Below, one piece after another: positions 54,447-64,000 of a stretch of 64,000 nt of DNA; the first letter of the stretch is position 1; each line of letters starts with the position of its first letter. This stretch comes from Prorocentrum cordatum (Eukaryota > Sar > Dinophyceae > Prorocentrales > Prorocentraceae): positions 127,863 through 191,862 of the forward strand of contig CAUYUJ010017852.1 in assembly GCA_963575745.1 (NCBI GenBank). The letters are read 5' to 3'. The notes under the pieces are model-generated. The model was given only the letters and a program-made list of their open reading frames with translations. It ran no database searches and was not told the origin of the DNA. A program made the translations under genes and the position numbers.

Positions 54447-54653
54447 GTGTTGTTTCAGCCACCAGGAACACAAAAACACGAGGCCCAAGTTGTTCACGAT
54501 TTGTTGTGCACGCCCACGTTTTACGCGAACCTTCGCGTTTTCTTCAAACCCATCGATTTTAGTGAAACCGCCGAACTACAGCTATATACAACAGCTAAAT
54601 CTGCGTGTCGACACTTGATTCATCCACCTTCTGTTCAATCCACTGATCCTTAA
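54447..54653 (+). CDS. Exon-like open stretch, unknown
   Basis: After TTTCAG at about 54459 one frame reads PPGTQKHEAQVVHDLLCTP, then TFYANLRVFFKPIDFSETAE and a TTAKSACRHL segment before a stop at 54651. Composition is balanced and protein-like. The minus strand of the right part is also open (STHDMSVYRGVPFKDQWIE), so the coding strand is uncertain. No family recognised. Confidence 0.25.
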   Translation: MLFQPPGTQKHEAQVVHDLLCTPTFYANLRVFFKPIDFSETAELQLYTTAKSACRHLIHPPSVQSTDP

Positions 54654-54784
54654 ACGGTACACCACGGTAGACAGACATGTCGTGCGTAGAGGTATACCTC
54701 GACGACCACCCCTCGGGTGATACGGAGGTTTGGGGGGGCAGCAATGGGCAAAAGTGGTGATTGTTGTTCTGACGATGCCTGTTG

Positions 54785-54905
54785 TTATGCCGATTTGCTT
54801 TTCGATTTGCATCCGATTTGCTTACGATTTGCATTTGGATGTGCAAATCGATTTGCCTTTCGATGTGCTTTTTGGTCTGCATGTCGGTTTGCATACAGAA
54901 TTGCA
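54785..54905. repeat. CGATTTGCAT minisatellite
   Basis: About nine 10-14 base units of CGATTTGC(A/T)TT with drift. Confidence 0.7.
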
Positions 54906-54954
54906 TTGGATAGCTCGCCGCAAGCGGCGATGTTTTGAAATGCGCAACCCACGG

Positions 54955-55325
54955 CGGGACACCAGCGGGACACCAGCGGGACACCGCGGGCGACCGTTTG
55001 ACGGGAGGCGCATCATTTGGTCTGGCCGCGGCCCAGCCACAGGAGGATTTCGGGACACCAACGGGACACCGGCGGGACACCGCGCGCCACCGGCCGCCGA
55101 AGGAGAATCATGTGGTCCGGCCGCGGCCCAGCCACAGGAGGATTTCGGGACACCAGCGGAACACCAGCGGGACACCAGCGGGCGACCGGCCGCCGCAGGG
55201 AGAATCATTTGGTCCGGCCGCGGCCCAGCCACAGGAGGATTTCGGGACACCAGCGGGACACCGGCGGGACACCAGCGGGCCATCGGCCGCCGGAGGGAGA
55301 ATCATTTGGTCCGGCCGCCGGTGGA
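54955..55325. repeat. 97-bp tandem repeat with GGGACACCAGC sub-units
   Basis: GGTCCGGCCGCGGCCCAGCC starts at 55019, 55114, 55211 and 55308. Each unit includes 3-4 sub-repeats of GGGACACCAGC, so it is a repeat within a repeat. Frames stay open but the content follows the repeat. Confidence 0.85.
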
Positions 55326-55329
55326 GAGC

Positions 55330-57190
55330 CCAGTAACACTGCGCGCGGTGCTGCTGAAGGGATTGGCGTACATATCCCAGATGATTCGCCTTCGCGCGCT
55401 CTTGCACGGGAGATTTCGGGGCCAGTGTAAAGTTCACGGGCTACGACAAAGTATGTATGAGTGCCGTAACCTAGGGCTCAAAACCCCCACCCTCCATCAA
55501 CCTCAACCCTGATCGAGTCAGGCTTGCATGTTGTTTTCGCATTTACGCTGTTGCAGAGCTCGTGCTGAAGCGGGAACAAACCTCCCTTGCTGGGGGTGTA
55601 TTTTTCTAGCTCGTTGCGTTCATTCACGATCTCGCAACTCGAGCCACGAATTGTGTAATGTTGCTGCGTCGTTTGTTGCATGCCCAGGCGGAAAACTGAG
55701 TAACAAAGTGCTCTGTGGTGCTGAGAAGATTGGTATGCATATATGCATATCTTAGAGGTTTCGCCTGTGCGCATCCTGGCACGGGAGATTGTGGGATCAT
55801 GATTTCTACATTTGCCAAACCAGCGATTGCCTCCCGCTTTTTCGCGGGGCGCGGCCGAGCTTGCGGGAAAGCGTCGAATGAGCGACGACGAGGCCTTCCA
55901 ACAATCATGTGAGCGACAGAATGAACAGGTTCGAAGCGCCGCGTGGGCGCCCTCGTTCCCAGTGTGGCGCGCTGCGCTGGTTGCCCGCGTAAGCCTCCGC
56001 GCAAGGTCGCGATGCCATATGGCGCAAGACCATTTCGTTATCGTCGGTCGTTCGCGTCCAAACGGGACCCCAGGGAATTTTTGAGACGGGCGACGCCGGC
56101 TTCTTGTTTCCGTTCGGCTTCGCGGGCCTGGTCGTCGCACGACAAGCCCGTTCGCACTCTAAACTATTACATGCAAAACCGCAGTTTCATGAACCTTTCG
56201 ATCCAGCGCCCCTTCAGAGAAAACGCCAAAACGAGCAACGACTGGCGACGACGACGACGACAGCTCGCCGCAGGGGTATTTTCCTGAGGATTTCCGGGCC
56301 GCCCAGACCGGGCCGGAACACACGGGGTCGCGGGTGCATCGGCGATGCGTCGCGATTTGGAGGTTGTTCTCTTCAACTTTGGCGTCGCAGTTGAAGCGCT
56401 GATGTATTGGCGATGGGGCGCGATTTTGCGACGCCATTTTCGGGCGGCATCCAAGCGAGCGGTTTACGGACGTTCGCGGTGCCCCGTGGGTCTTTAATGT
56501 GTGCCCATTCTCTGAGATCATCCAGTCGTTCGTGCCAGAGAGTGCGCGCCCTACTTATAAACTCGGTCCACCACTCGGCCATCCATTTTCTCTTTTCTTC
56601 TACCGAGCTACGCTTTCTGATTAATCCGTTCAGAACGCTTTAGCGTTGTTCGGTTTGAACTCCGAAGGGTTCCATGAGAGTTCGGCGGGGCCGTCTTGCT
56701 CCATCACCCGCACTTGAAATTATGGTGGAGTTGGCCATTCCCGCACAGCGAAAAAATGATCTCGAACGCGCGAGGGAAGAGGCGGGGAGGCAGGAACAGG
56801 AGGGAGGCGGAAGAAGGGGGCGATGCGGCGGGGGAGGAGGCAGCAGGGAACAGCGATTACGGAGGGTGGGGGCAAGGAAGGAGGAGGGACGACGAGGATC
56901 GGCGGCGCGCCCGGAAGGGCAGCGGGAACAGGCGGGCCTCCGCTCGGAAATCCACTCGGACATCCGAGGAGGCCCCTCAGCTGTCCCGAAGACGCCGAAG
57001 ACCTCTCGGAGGGCGCCAGGGTTTCTGGAGAGCCCCGCCGCCTTCCGAGAAGGCCTTTTCCTTTTCGGCTCCCCCCTTCGCTCGCCGCCGAAGGGTAGCA
57101 AAACAAGCAGGAAGGACGCGGCAGCAGCTGCTCCCCCCGAGCCAGCCAACACGGGCCAGACAACGACGACGGAAGTCCGAGTTGATTTTT
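55330..57190. other. Spacer without recognised gene
   Basis: Contains a GATGCATCG-type repeat (56330-56440). GATTGGTATGCATATATGCAT near 55730 and GGATTGGCGTACATATCCC near 55360 are similar phrases. Open frames on both strands have no recognised domains. Confidence 0.35.
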
Positions 57191-57194
57191 CCGA

Positions 57195-57310
57195 TGCAGT
57201 GGAGACCCATGCCAAGAAACACCCTGCTCGCCTCCAGGGTGCCTCGGGTTGCTTGGCTTTCGATGGTTTTGCGACGGAAGGCGCAACGTTCCAACACCAA
57301 AAGACAGTGG
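57195..57310. mobile_element. Family E element, partial copy
   Basis: AAACACCCTGCTCGCCTCC and TTTCGATGGTTTTGCGACGG match the other copies; the right end is missing. A solo family A end (GTAGGAGGACACGCCCGACC) follows at 57368-57393. Confidence 0.65.
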
Positions 57311-57452
57311 ACGTGAAACTATGTTTATTATGTTTTGGCAACTTGTTATTGTTTCGTCCACAATCCCCCTGTAGGAGGACACGCCCGACCCAAGACTAGC
57401 CCCCCCCTGGAGGAGCCACCAGCAGCTGGGCGAGCACCACGGAGGGGACCAG

Positions 57453-57507
57453 GTCGCGCCTGGGCACGGTGGGCTTCGTCGGCTACCCGAACGTCGGCAA
57501 GAGCACG
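57453..57507 (+). CDS. Exon-like piece of an LSG1-type GTPase (P-loop)
   Basis: One frame reads SRLGTVGFVGYPNVGKST. GYPNVGKST is a G1/Walker A motif, and GFVGYPNVGKS is the form seen in circularly permuted GTPases (LSG1, NUG1, NOG2). Acceptor GACCAG|G (57452/57453) and donor ACG|GT (57507/57508) would give a 55-base exon ending inside the conserved KS(S/T)xIN region. In permuted GTPases G4 precedes G1, and the G4 piece at 2880-2983 lies upstream on the same strand. No G2/G3 piece (for example CDCPGL) was found downstream in the window. The frame remains open upstream to about 57400, so the 5' edge is uncertain. Confidence 0.55.
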
Positions 57508-57605
57508 GTCTCCCGTCCTCCGCGCATGCCAAGCTCCGTGATTGTTCTTGTCCCGTCCCGTTTTCCTTGCCTCTTCTTGCGGTCGCAAATCATGGGAGCC
57601 TGGAG

Positions 57606-57785
57606 TACATTGGAGGCCCATGCCTGGAAACACCCTGCTTGCCTCCAGGGTGCCCTGGGTTTCGTTTGTTTCGATGGTTTTGCTGTGGAAGGCGTGACGT
57701 TTCCACTCCACAAATCGATGGACGTCCTAAGGTCTCAGGGTTGGGTTTCTTGTGGAGGGTTTCTTGTGGTCGGGCCCCCACTGTA
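57606..57785. mobile_element. Small inverted-repeat element, family E, copy 3
   Basis: Starts TACATTGGAGGCCC and ends GGGCCCCCACTGTA; the interior is close to 5683-5860. The CTTGTGGAGGGTTTCTTGTGG phrase near the right end is a short tandem in both copies. Confidence 0.75.
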
Positions 57786-57804
57786 ACCTTTCAGTTCCGT
57801 CTTT

Positions 57805-57922
57805 AGCGCCGACTTGAGTCGATTAGCGTCTGGGAGTCGCTGAGATGTGCCGATTTAGCATCGGCTAGCGTCGATTTAGCATCTTTTAGCGTCGAATCAG
57901 CGTCAATTGGCGTCTATTCGCA
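57805..57922. repeat. GCGTCGATTTAGCAT minisatellite
   Basis: About eight units of 13-16 bases (TTAGCGTC, GATTTAGCATC). Confidence 0.7.
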
Positions 57923-59210
57923 AGAGCCGACAAGATGGTATGGAAGGTGCCCATGAGTTGCCACCGAATTCTTGCTCCTGTCGGTTACACGTGAGAGTGA
58001 CTTTTCTTTGGATTTGACCTTTGATGCGCAGGTTTTTGGGAAGCGCCAGGGGGCAAGAGCAAGGTGCGCAGGCCGCTCTTGTGCGGCGATCGGCAAGCCG
58101 TGCCCCAAATGGTCACCTGGGCTCATGATCGCGTTTGCGTGCTGCCGATTCTGCCTCCCCGCGTTCCCCCCTCCCCGCCCGCCTCCTCTTCGCTGCTGGT
58201 CCGCTTCCAACCCCGTTGATTCTGCGCCTGGATGCCGATGCCAAGAAGGTAGCGAAGAAGGAGTGCCGGAAAGCAGTTCTGATCGATTCGAAGCAGGGCA
58301 GGAGTCCCCGATGTCAATCCCAACACCCATCAGCGGGCGCCTGGCGCAGCTGCCGATTTCCGCCCTCTCCTCCGTCGGCCCCGCCCCCCGACTCCTGCCA
58401 CCTCTTGTCGGGCACGTCAGCTGACCCCCTCGCCGGTCTTGGTCCGGCCGATCCCGGGCCCCGGACGGGCCCGGCCAGAGTCGGTCAGGTGGTCAGTTGA
58501 CGTCGATCGATCCTATGCCCCCCGACCATACAGTCGGGGCGCTGAAGAAGGAACCCTGTTCGTTTGGGAGGGGATCAGTGTTCCTTAGCTGTTTTGCAGT
58601 TTGCCTTCGGTTTTCCTTAGGTTTTCGATGGGCAATGGAAGCTCAACTTGTGGAGAAAAGGGGCCTCGTTCCTTGATTGGGGTTCCTTAGGTCAACACCC
58701 CGACTGCAGTCCTCACTCCATCCTGTCCTGCTTCTCGTCTTCGATGCTGTCCACCTTTTCTCTCCCCGCTTCATCATCCATCAGGTTTTCCGCTCCTCTG
58801 CCTCCGCCGTAGGCTCTTCTGGATTATTGCCCCCTCTTGCCCCTCTTTCCTCCTCCTGGCCCTCACCCCCCTCCAACTTCTCTCCGTCGATATCCACTTA
58901 CTCCCCCTCCTCTTACTCGAACTGGAGGTATTCTATAGCTCGCCCTTTTTGTGGCCTAATCGTCTCCCCTCGCCGCCGCAGTTTTGCTCAGGGGTACGGA
59001 AGACGGCCGCCTTCCGTACCCGTATTCTGCTCGCTTCAGACCTTCTTCATTTACTTGTTTGCAAGCACAAGCATCCGTGTTCACCTCCGCATCTCATTTC
59101 TTAGTTGGTAGCGGAGTTTCGGCTCCCTTCCATTGTGGCGCCATGGCCCGCGTAGCGCTCTCCGTTCACCAGGTTTCGATGACAAGGAAATCCCCGACCA
59201 CACCGTTTTC
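57923..59210. other. Spacer without recognised gene
   Basis: C+T-rich stretch with several open frames on both strands, none with recognised domains. Confidence 0.35.
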
Positions 59211-59214
59211 TTCG

Positions 59215-59391
59215 CCATGGTTCCACATCATCGTGTACTCCGTATTCGCGGCGCTCTCCCAGGTCTTCGTGACAGAGGATTTCTTTTACGACAACCCGCA
59301 CAAAGATTACGATTCCAAGCTCTACAAGGACCGCGGCGCATTGTTGGCTATGCCCGAGGAAACCGCCAACGAGTTCGCCGGTCACATCTAG
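59215..59391 (+). CDS. Exon-like or retroelement fragment
   Basis: One frame reads PWFHIIVYSVFAALSQVFVT, then EDFFYDNPHKDYDSKLYKD and PEETANEFAGHI before TAG at 59389-59391. It is balanced in composition with G/C-ending codons. It could be a C-terminal exon or an upstream part of the copia-like pol that follows. The opposite strand is also open. Confidence 0.25.
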   Translation, partial: PWFHIIVYSVFAALSQVFVTEDFFYDNPHKDYDSKLYKDRGALLAMPEETANEFAGHI

Positions 59392-59639
59392 CATCTAGCA
59401 AGTGACATCTGGTAGTTTGGTGCGATGTCGAAAGGGCAGAAAGTCAGACCCAGGGAGCTCGATGAGCTGGACAGCGACGACCGCCAGCACAATATCCACG
59501 CTGCTGTCGAGTCCGCTGCGGCCGGACTTGGTCGCAGGCCGCACGAGTGGCTCCAGCGCCTCGACACGCGTCGCCAGCGTCAGGGCTTTTTTTACGCGCA
59601 GTGCCATTACTGCCTGCGTGGTGCCGCCGTAGACGATGA

Positions 59640-61345
59640 CGCCACGTTGGAGTTGCAGGACGAAACAGGAAGACACGTGGAGCTGTAGCTCGGGCGATGG
59701 GGCGCGCGAGCCGTTCCTGAATTTCAGCGACGAAGCGTCCAGCAGATGCTTTGCCTGTGATTCCAGGACAGCCGTGCGTAACGTCATCCAGCGCGACGCC
59801 GATTTCCTGACCCAGGAGGAAGCGTCGAGGTCGTCAAAGGTAGTGGCAGCAGCCTTCCTCGAGGAGCTCACCATCTGGGTCAAGTACTTATGTTTCGAAT
59901 GGCGACCGTTCAGGGGAACCCGAAACGTCATGGACTCCAGACGCGTCTTCAATTAGAAGCGCCAGAAGGAATCCGACGGCAAAACCGCGGATCATCCGGT
60001 GCCGCATGGCGTTCAGAGGCAGCCGCGACATGGGCGCCGGAGCCCTGGAGACGCCCGCGGGGACAGCGAAGCGCTCCTCGCAGCGCGCGCTGTTCTCTGT
60101 GGCGGCTTGTTGGCCGGGATTGGGTTTAATTCGCAGCAGACGTCGAGAAGGCCTTCCTGCGGGGCAAGGCGTATGCCGTATGCCGAACTTGACCCTGTTC
60201 CTACCGCCCAGCACCGCAGCCATCTTCAGACGGGCGCCCGGCTACGCGTCGACGAGCGGCCCAGGCGTCAGCGCTGCGCCGACAAGGACGCACTCGGATT
60301 TTTCTTTATGAAGCTCGCACGGGTCACGCATTTACCAGAATGCAACACCAAACCTACCAGGTGGGACCCGGAGTTCGAGGTCAAGCACGATACGTCGACC
60401 GCGTTGCCGGCGGCTCGAGGCTAGTGTTCATGCTCTCCGAACACGTTGACAATCTGAAGGTCGCTTGACCGGCTTTTCGGCCATCGAGCGTCACCGGCAA
60501 GATGAGCGAGGGGCGACCACTTGCAGGGTGCACCAGCACCGCAGCGCCGACGGCACAGCGACGCCCGACCAGGACGAGTACATCGACGCCTGGATACCGA
60601 ACAGGCACGCCGATCTGGTCAAGGCGAAGGCAGACGAGCGGGCTGGAGGTCAATTTCGGACCTCGGTCTTCTTGCTGGGAACATTCGCGCACGCCTTGAC
60701 CACAGCACCACGTCGCCGCGTGCGCTGCGGCGCTGGCAGCGCTGCTCAACTCAGCGGTCTCGGCCACTCAGAAGATCAAGGCGCGCGCTGCGTGTCCTGC
60801 CATGGAAAGCGCTGACCAGCTGTGCGCGCACGGTGACGAATCCTTCAAGTGGGGGGGCGAGAGCGGCTACGGCATGCGAGGTGCCGTTTACATGCGTTTG
60901 GGTAATTGCCGCAATGTTGGCAAGGAGGTCTGCCATTGACTCGACGCTGTGAGCCGCTCATACAAACATGCGCGCAGGTCTTCGTTCGGCCCCGAGCTGC
61001 TCCCGGCCTGGCACACAACGCATGGCTTGCAAACCGACTTCCTTGACGCTCCTCGAGATGATCCGAGGACAAGCCTCGTCTGACGAGATCAGGAATCTCA
61101 GGGAGGAGGGCGGCTATGCTGTACCAGCAACCCTTGTCGTGGACGGGATGTCTGTCCTCGCGGCATTGGCCATGGATCCCGTACGACCTCCTTCAGAGAA
61201 CAGCATGGCCAGCCACCTCCGACCCACCTCGCCCCAAAGTATTTGTCAACAAGCTTAGATGCGGCATTCGAGACATGAAGGCACTCCCCATGGCGGAGGG
61301 AGGCGTCGCCCGCGACCTCAATTCTCGACGTCATGAACAGGAAGG
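59640..61345 (+). pseudogene. Ty1/copia-type pol relic (reverse transcriptase and RNase H)
   Basis: Recognisable blocks lie in order on the plus strand but in changing frames. At ~59860-59950: WVKYLCFEWRP, RGTRNVMDSRRVF. At ~60005-60120: MAFRGSRDMGAGALETPAGT, AKRSSQRALFSVAAC (RT palm entry). At ~60305-60400: FMKLARVTHLPECNTKPTRW, DPEFEVKHDTST. At ~60430: LSEHVDNLKV-like, in the place of the YVDD-type box. At ~60585-60620: RHADLVKAKADERA. At ~60855-60940: GESGYGMRGAVYMRLGNC (RNase H). At ~61050-61200: MIRGQASSDEIRNLREEGGY, VVDGMSVLAALAM. At ~61318: ILDVMNRKV. These correspond to copia pol as I remember it in dinoflagellates, where RNase H ends with a similar DVMN phrase. More than five frame changes and stops make it inactive. 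No long terminal repeats were seen. Confidence 0.7.
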
Positions 61346-64000
61346 TCGGCTAAGCCCGCGACTCCGTCAACCTGAGAGACGAGCGACACAAGAATACCGT
61401 GCCCAGTCCCGTCGTAGCAGTCTCACCGATGACGTGGACGAGCAGAATGGCTAAGTCAACGCGTCGTTCACCAGCAAACCATTTTGGCTACCGGCGACGG
61501 TGGCCTGGGCGTGCAGCGACTATGTCATCGGAGCTCCCCGCTTCAGAGATGGCAGAGACAGGCGTGCAAGTAAGTGGACCGCTTCCGGGATGTATGCTCT
61601 CGGAACAGCAGACGAGTAATGAGTAGAGCACGCACGTGAATGAGGGCTGCTCCTGTTAATCGTATGCCGCCGGCGCCATTTCAGTATGCCTTGCTGGTTG
61701 GTGCGTAGTTTACACACTGACCGACGTGGCACAACCGACTCGCTCGAACACCGGATTCGACGAACGGTAGGTATTATATAGCTTGCCCTGTCTCTTGCCT
61801 CCCGGCGCCGTCGCCGTTCTGTTCGGGGGGGGGAACGACCGCCTTCCGCGTCCGTAGCATACTCGTTTGGGACCTGCTTGCTCGTGAGCAGAAAATCCAA
61901 TTTACACCCCCACGTTTGATTTCCCAGTCTCGTGAGGAGGAGGAGGAGGACGACGTGGATATCGATGCACAGCTCAGTTGAGGAGGGCAGGAAAACCCAA
62001 GTTGGGAAGAGGAGGAACATACCCTCCCCCTTCTCCTCCCTGTCTTTTTCTTCTTCCCGCGGGCGTTCTTCCCAGCCTCTCTTCTCTTTCCTTTGGTTCC
62101 CCTCATTTTCGCGACCCCGTGCACGTTGGCTATCTGAGCCCATGATGTATCTCGATATCCCTCTCTCTCTCTTTCTGTCTTTGTTGTGTTGTGTTGTGTG
62201 TGTTCCCTCTCTCTCTCACTCTTTCTCGCGCTACCATCGATCTCTCATTCCTTCTTAATTACGCAGTCAAGCATGCATTTTCATCAAACAGCGCTTGCAT
62301 TTAGAGCCCTCTTGCGGTTGATCAGTAATTGGGTGGGTGTGGCGAGGCTTCGCCCAGGGGACGGCCGTGGGCTTTTGGTGGGCGCCCTGTGCGATGGGCA
62401 GGTGTGGCGGAGCTTCGCCTCGTGGGCCGTCGCGGGCGCCTCGTGAGGGCCACGTAGTCACGGAACCAACTTTATCAACACATCTTGCACACAGCATATT
62501 TCGGCTCTCGGAACAAATCAGGCCCACCCCAATTCCCAAGCCTGGACTTCATCAGTCGTCGCAGGACAGTTAAAATCAAATGCGGTTTTGTCGGATCGTT
62601 CGTTTTCAAGAAGAGCTCGTACCATCCCAGGGCGACCGGTACCGAACCCCCCCACACATCCCTGTCAAATGCCCCATGTGTCCATTTGTTTATCTCAAAG
62701 GAGCATTCGTCAAGAACCCCCTGAGCCAATGACACACAGTTCTCGCGCGCTTGCTAACGCTTCAGCATAAAAAACGTGCGAAAACAGTGGGTGATCTATC
62801 ACAGAAATTGCAGATGGTCTGCGCGCGCGCAGTTCTTGGAATAGTCGGAAAATCACATGATGCAACAATCTTGTCCAGAGCCCACGTTTTCATTTCATCA
62901 CGCGTTGTTTACGCCTTGATCTAGCATGCACCCAGTGCACGGATCCGCGTTAGACATTACCACACGGAGACCACATGTGCGTGTCGCGACGCGCGCGTGC
63001 CGAAATCTCGCCAAAATCTTCTTTTCATGGTGCTCGAAGCATGTCAAGACAGCTTGTCGGAACCATGTGAAACACCACCTGTTGTTTAACTAAAAGTGTA
63101 GTGCCTAATTTCTTGTTTCTGTGTGCGCGCCTTTCCCCACGATCGCGGCATCTGCGGCATCACATCATCGCCGGCATCGTCATCGCCAAGCGCCGGTATT
63201 GCCGCCATCCAGCAGCAGTACGCGCCACCGCGGCCGCATCAGTTGTGTCAAACCAGCTGGCCGCTCTGCGCGCAAGCTTGCTTGCGCCAGCGCAGAGATG
63301 TGCCATCCAGGCCCAAGCAGTCGCTGCAATCGCCCCCGCATGGATTTTGCAAAACAGGTTGCGGGTGGGAGTCATGGGTGATTGCGGCACCAGTGGAGAT
63401 GCCAATTCATGAGATGGCCAAAACCATCCATACCTCATACATTGCACCACGTTGATTGTGCTACATCGCCTACACCAATAGTTTCAACTAGGCTGCACAA
63501 CACAGCCTCACCTGGGTTGCACCCCCTGGGTCACGCCACTGACTTAACACCCGATGGCTCGCACCAGATCTTTGGCACTACATAGCCTACATCACACAGC
63601 TTGCACAACATAGCTCGCACCATCCACGTTACAATAACCCACAGAGTAGGGCCCACGCAGGCAAACACACACACATGTATATGTGCATGTGTAGACGTGT
63701 TCCTCCTTTGCTCTCCCTCTCTCTTTATGCCGGCTTTTTGCATGCTGTTGGGTCGAGACGTCATTTCGTTTGCCAGAGCTAACCAAGGGGGGGGAATTAC
63801 CAGTGTCACGTTGTAGTTTGCCAGGTTCGTCGTTTCTCGCATCAGTAACAGTGGCGGCAGAGACACCACGGCGCCACATTGTGGTCGCCGGATTCGCGTA
63901 CAACGTCTATCATCTTGAGCATCTTTCTCATCATTCGTTTTGTTCTGGAGGGTGGCATCCAAGTCTTGGGATTTCCGGCATGGCCTCAGAGTGGGTGGTC
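61346..64000. other. Right-hand spacer without recognised gene
   Basis: Contains a C+T tract (62160-62225), GCGCGCGCGC patches near 62821 and 62985 followed by CGAAATCTCGCCAAAATC (compare 740-770), and paired phrases GTGGCGAGGCTTCGCCCAGG and GTGGCGGAGCTTCGCCTCG (62339, 62403). ACACACACATGTATATGTGC lies near 63667. No supported gene. Confidence 0.35.

Overview
The window looks like nuclear DNA of a dinoflagellate. Prorocentrum or a relative is my guess from style; the species is not shown. It has very few coding regions in 64 kb and is packed with simple-sequence tracts, satellites and small inverted-repeat elements. It carries retroelement relics of the kind found in dinoflagellates. Three intronless ORFs are each preceded by a degenerate copy of the dinoflagellate spliced leader (SL). 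No tRNA, rRNA, bacterial operon or CRISPR array was seen. Names of families are from memory and unaided reading; no database search was run.

Layout. At 1-24 kb there are microsatellites, a 0.9 kb (CT)n tract, a 152-bp satellite (11.4-12.6 kb), a 73-bp satellite (14.6-15.2 kb) and a ~160-bp CG-rich satellite (19.1-22.4 kb). Between them lie many short inverted-repeat elements. At 24.1-30.4 kb is the coding core: three same-strand ORFs. The first is a protein with a C-terminal AP2/integrase-like DNA-binding module. The second is a KRPAA-rich protein. The third is a transposase-like protein broken by one in-frame TGA. This trio is flanked by (AGT)n on the left and (ACT)n on the right, then by CCGG-type minisatellites and CG-rich satellites on both sides. 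Between 32 and 45 kb there are satellites and microsatellites only. At 46-49 kb lies a minus-strand LINE relic (ORF1 coiled coil plus RRM-like region; ORF2 endonuclease and start of reverse transcriptase), cut off at a palindromic element. Between 50 and 58 kb there are more small elements. At 59.6-61.3 kb lies a heavily frameshifted Ty1/copia-type pol relic on the plus strand.

Two short plus-strand exon-like pieces, 54 kb apart, read as parts of one circularly permuted GTPase of the LSG1 type. The G4 motif (NKAD) is at 2.95 kb and the P-loop (GYPNVGKS) at 57.49 kb, in the order expected for that family. If both belong to one gene, nearly the whole window is intron, and the transposons, satellites and retrogenes sit inside a giant host gene.

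At least eight families of small non-autonomous elements (80-210 bp) recur. I name them A-H for cross-reference; several show target-site duplications.
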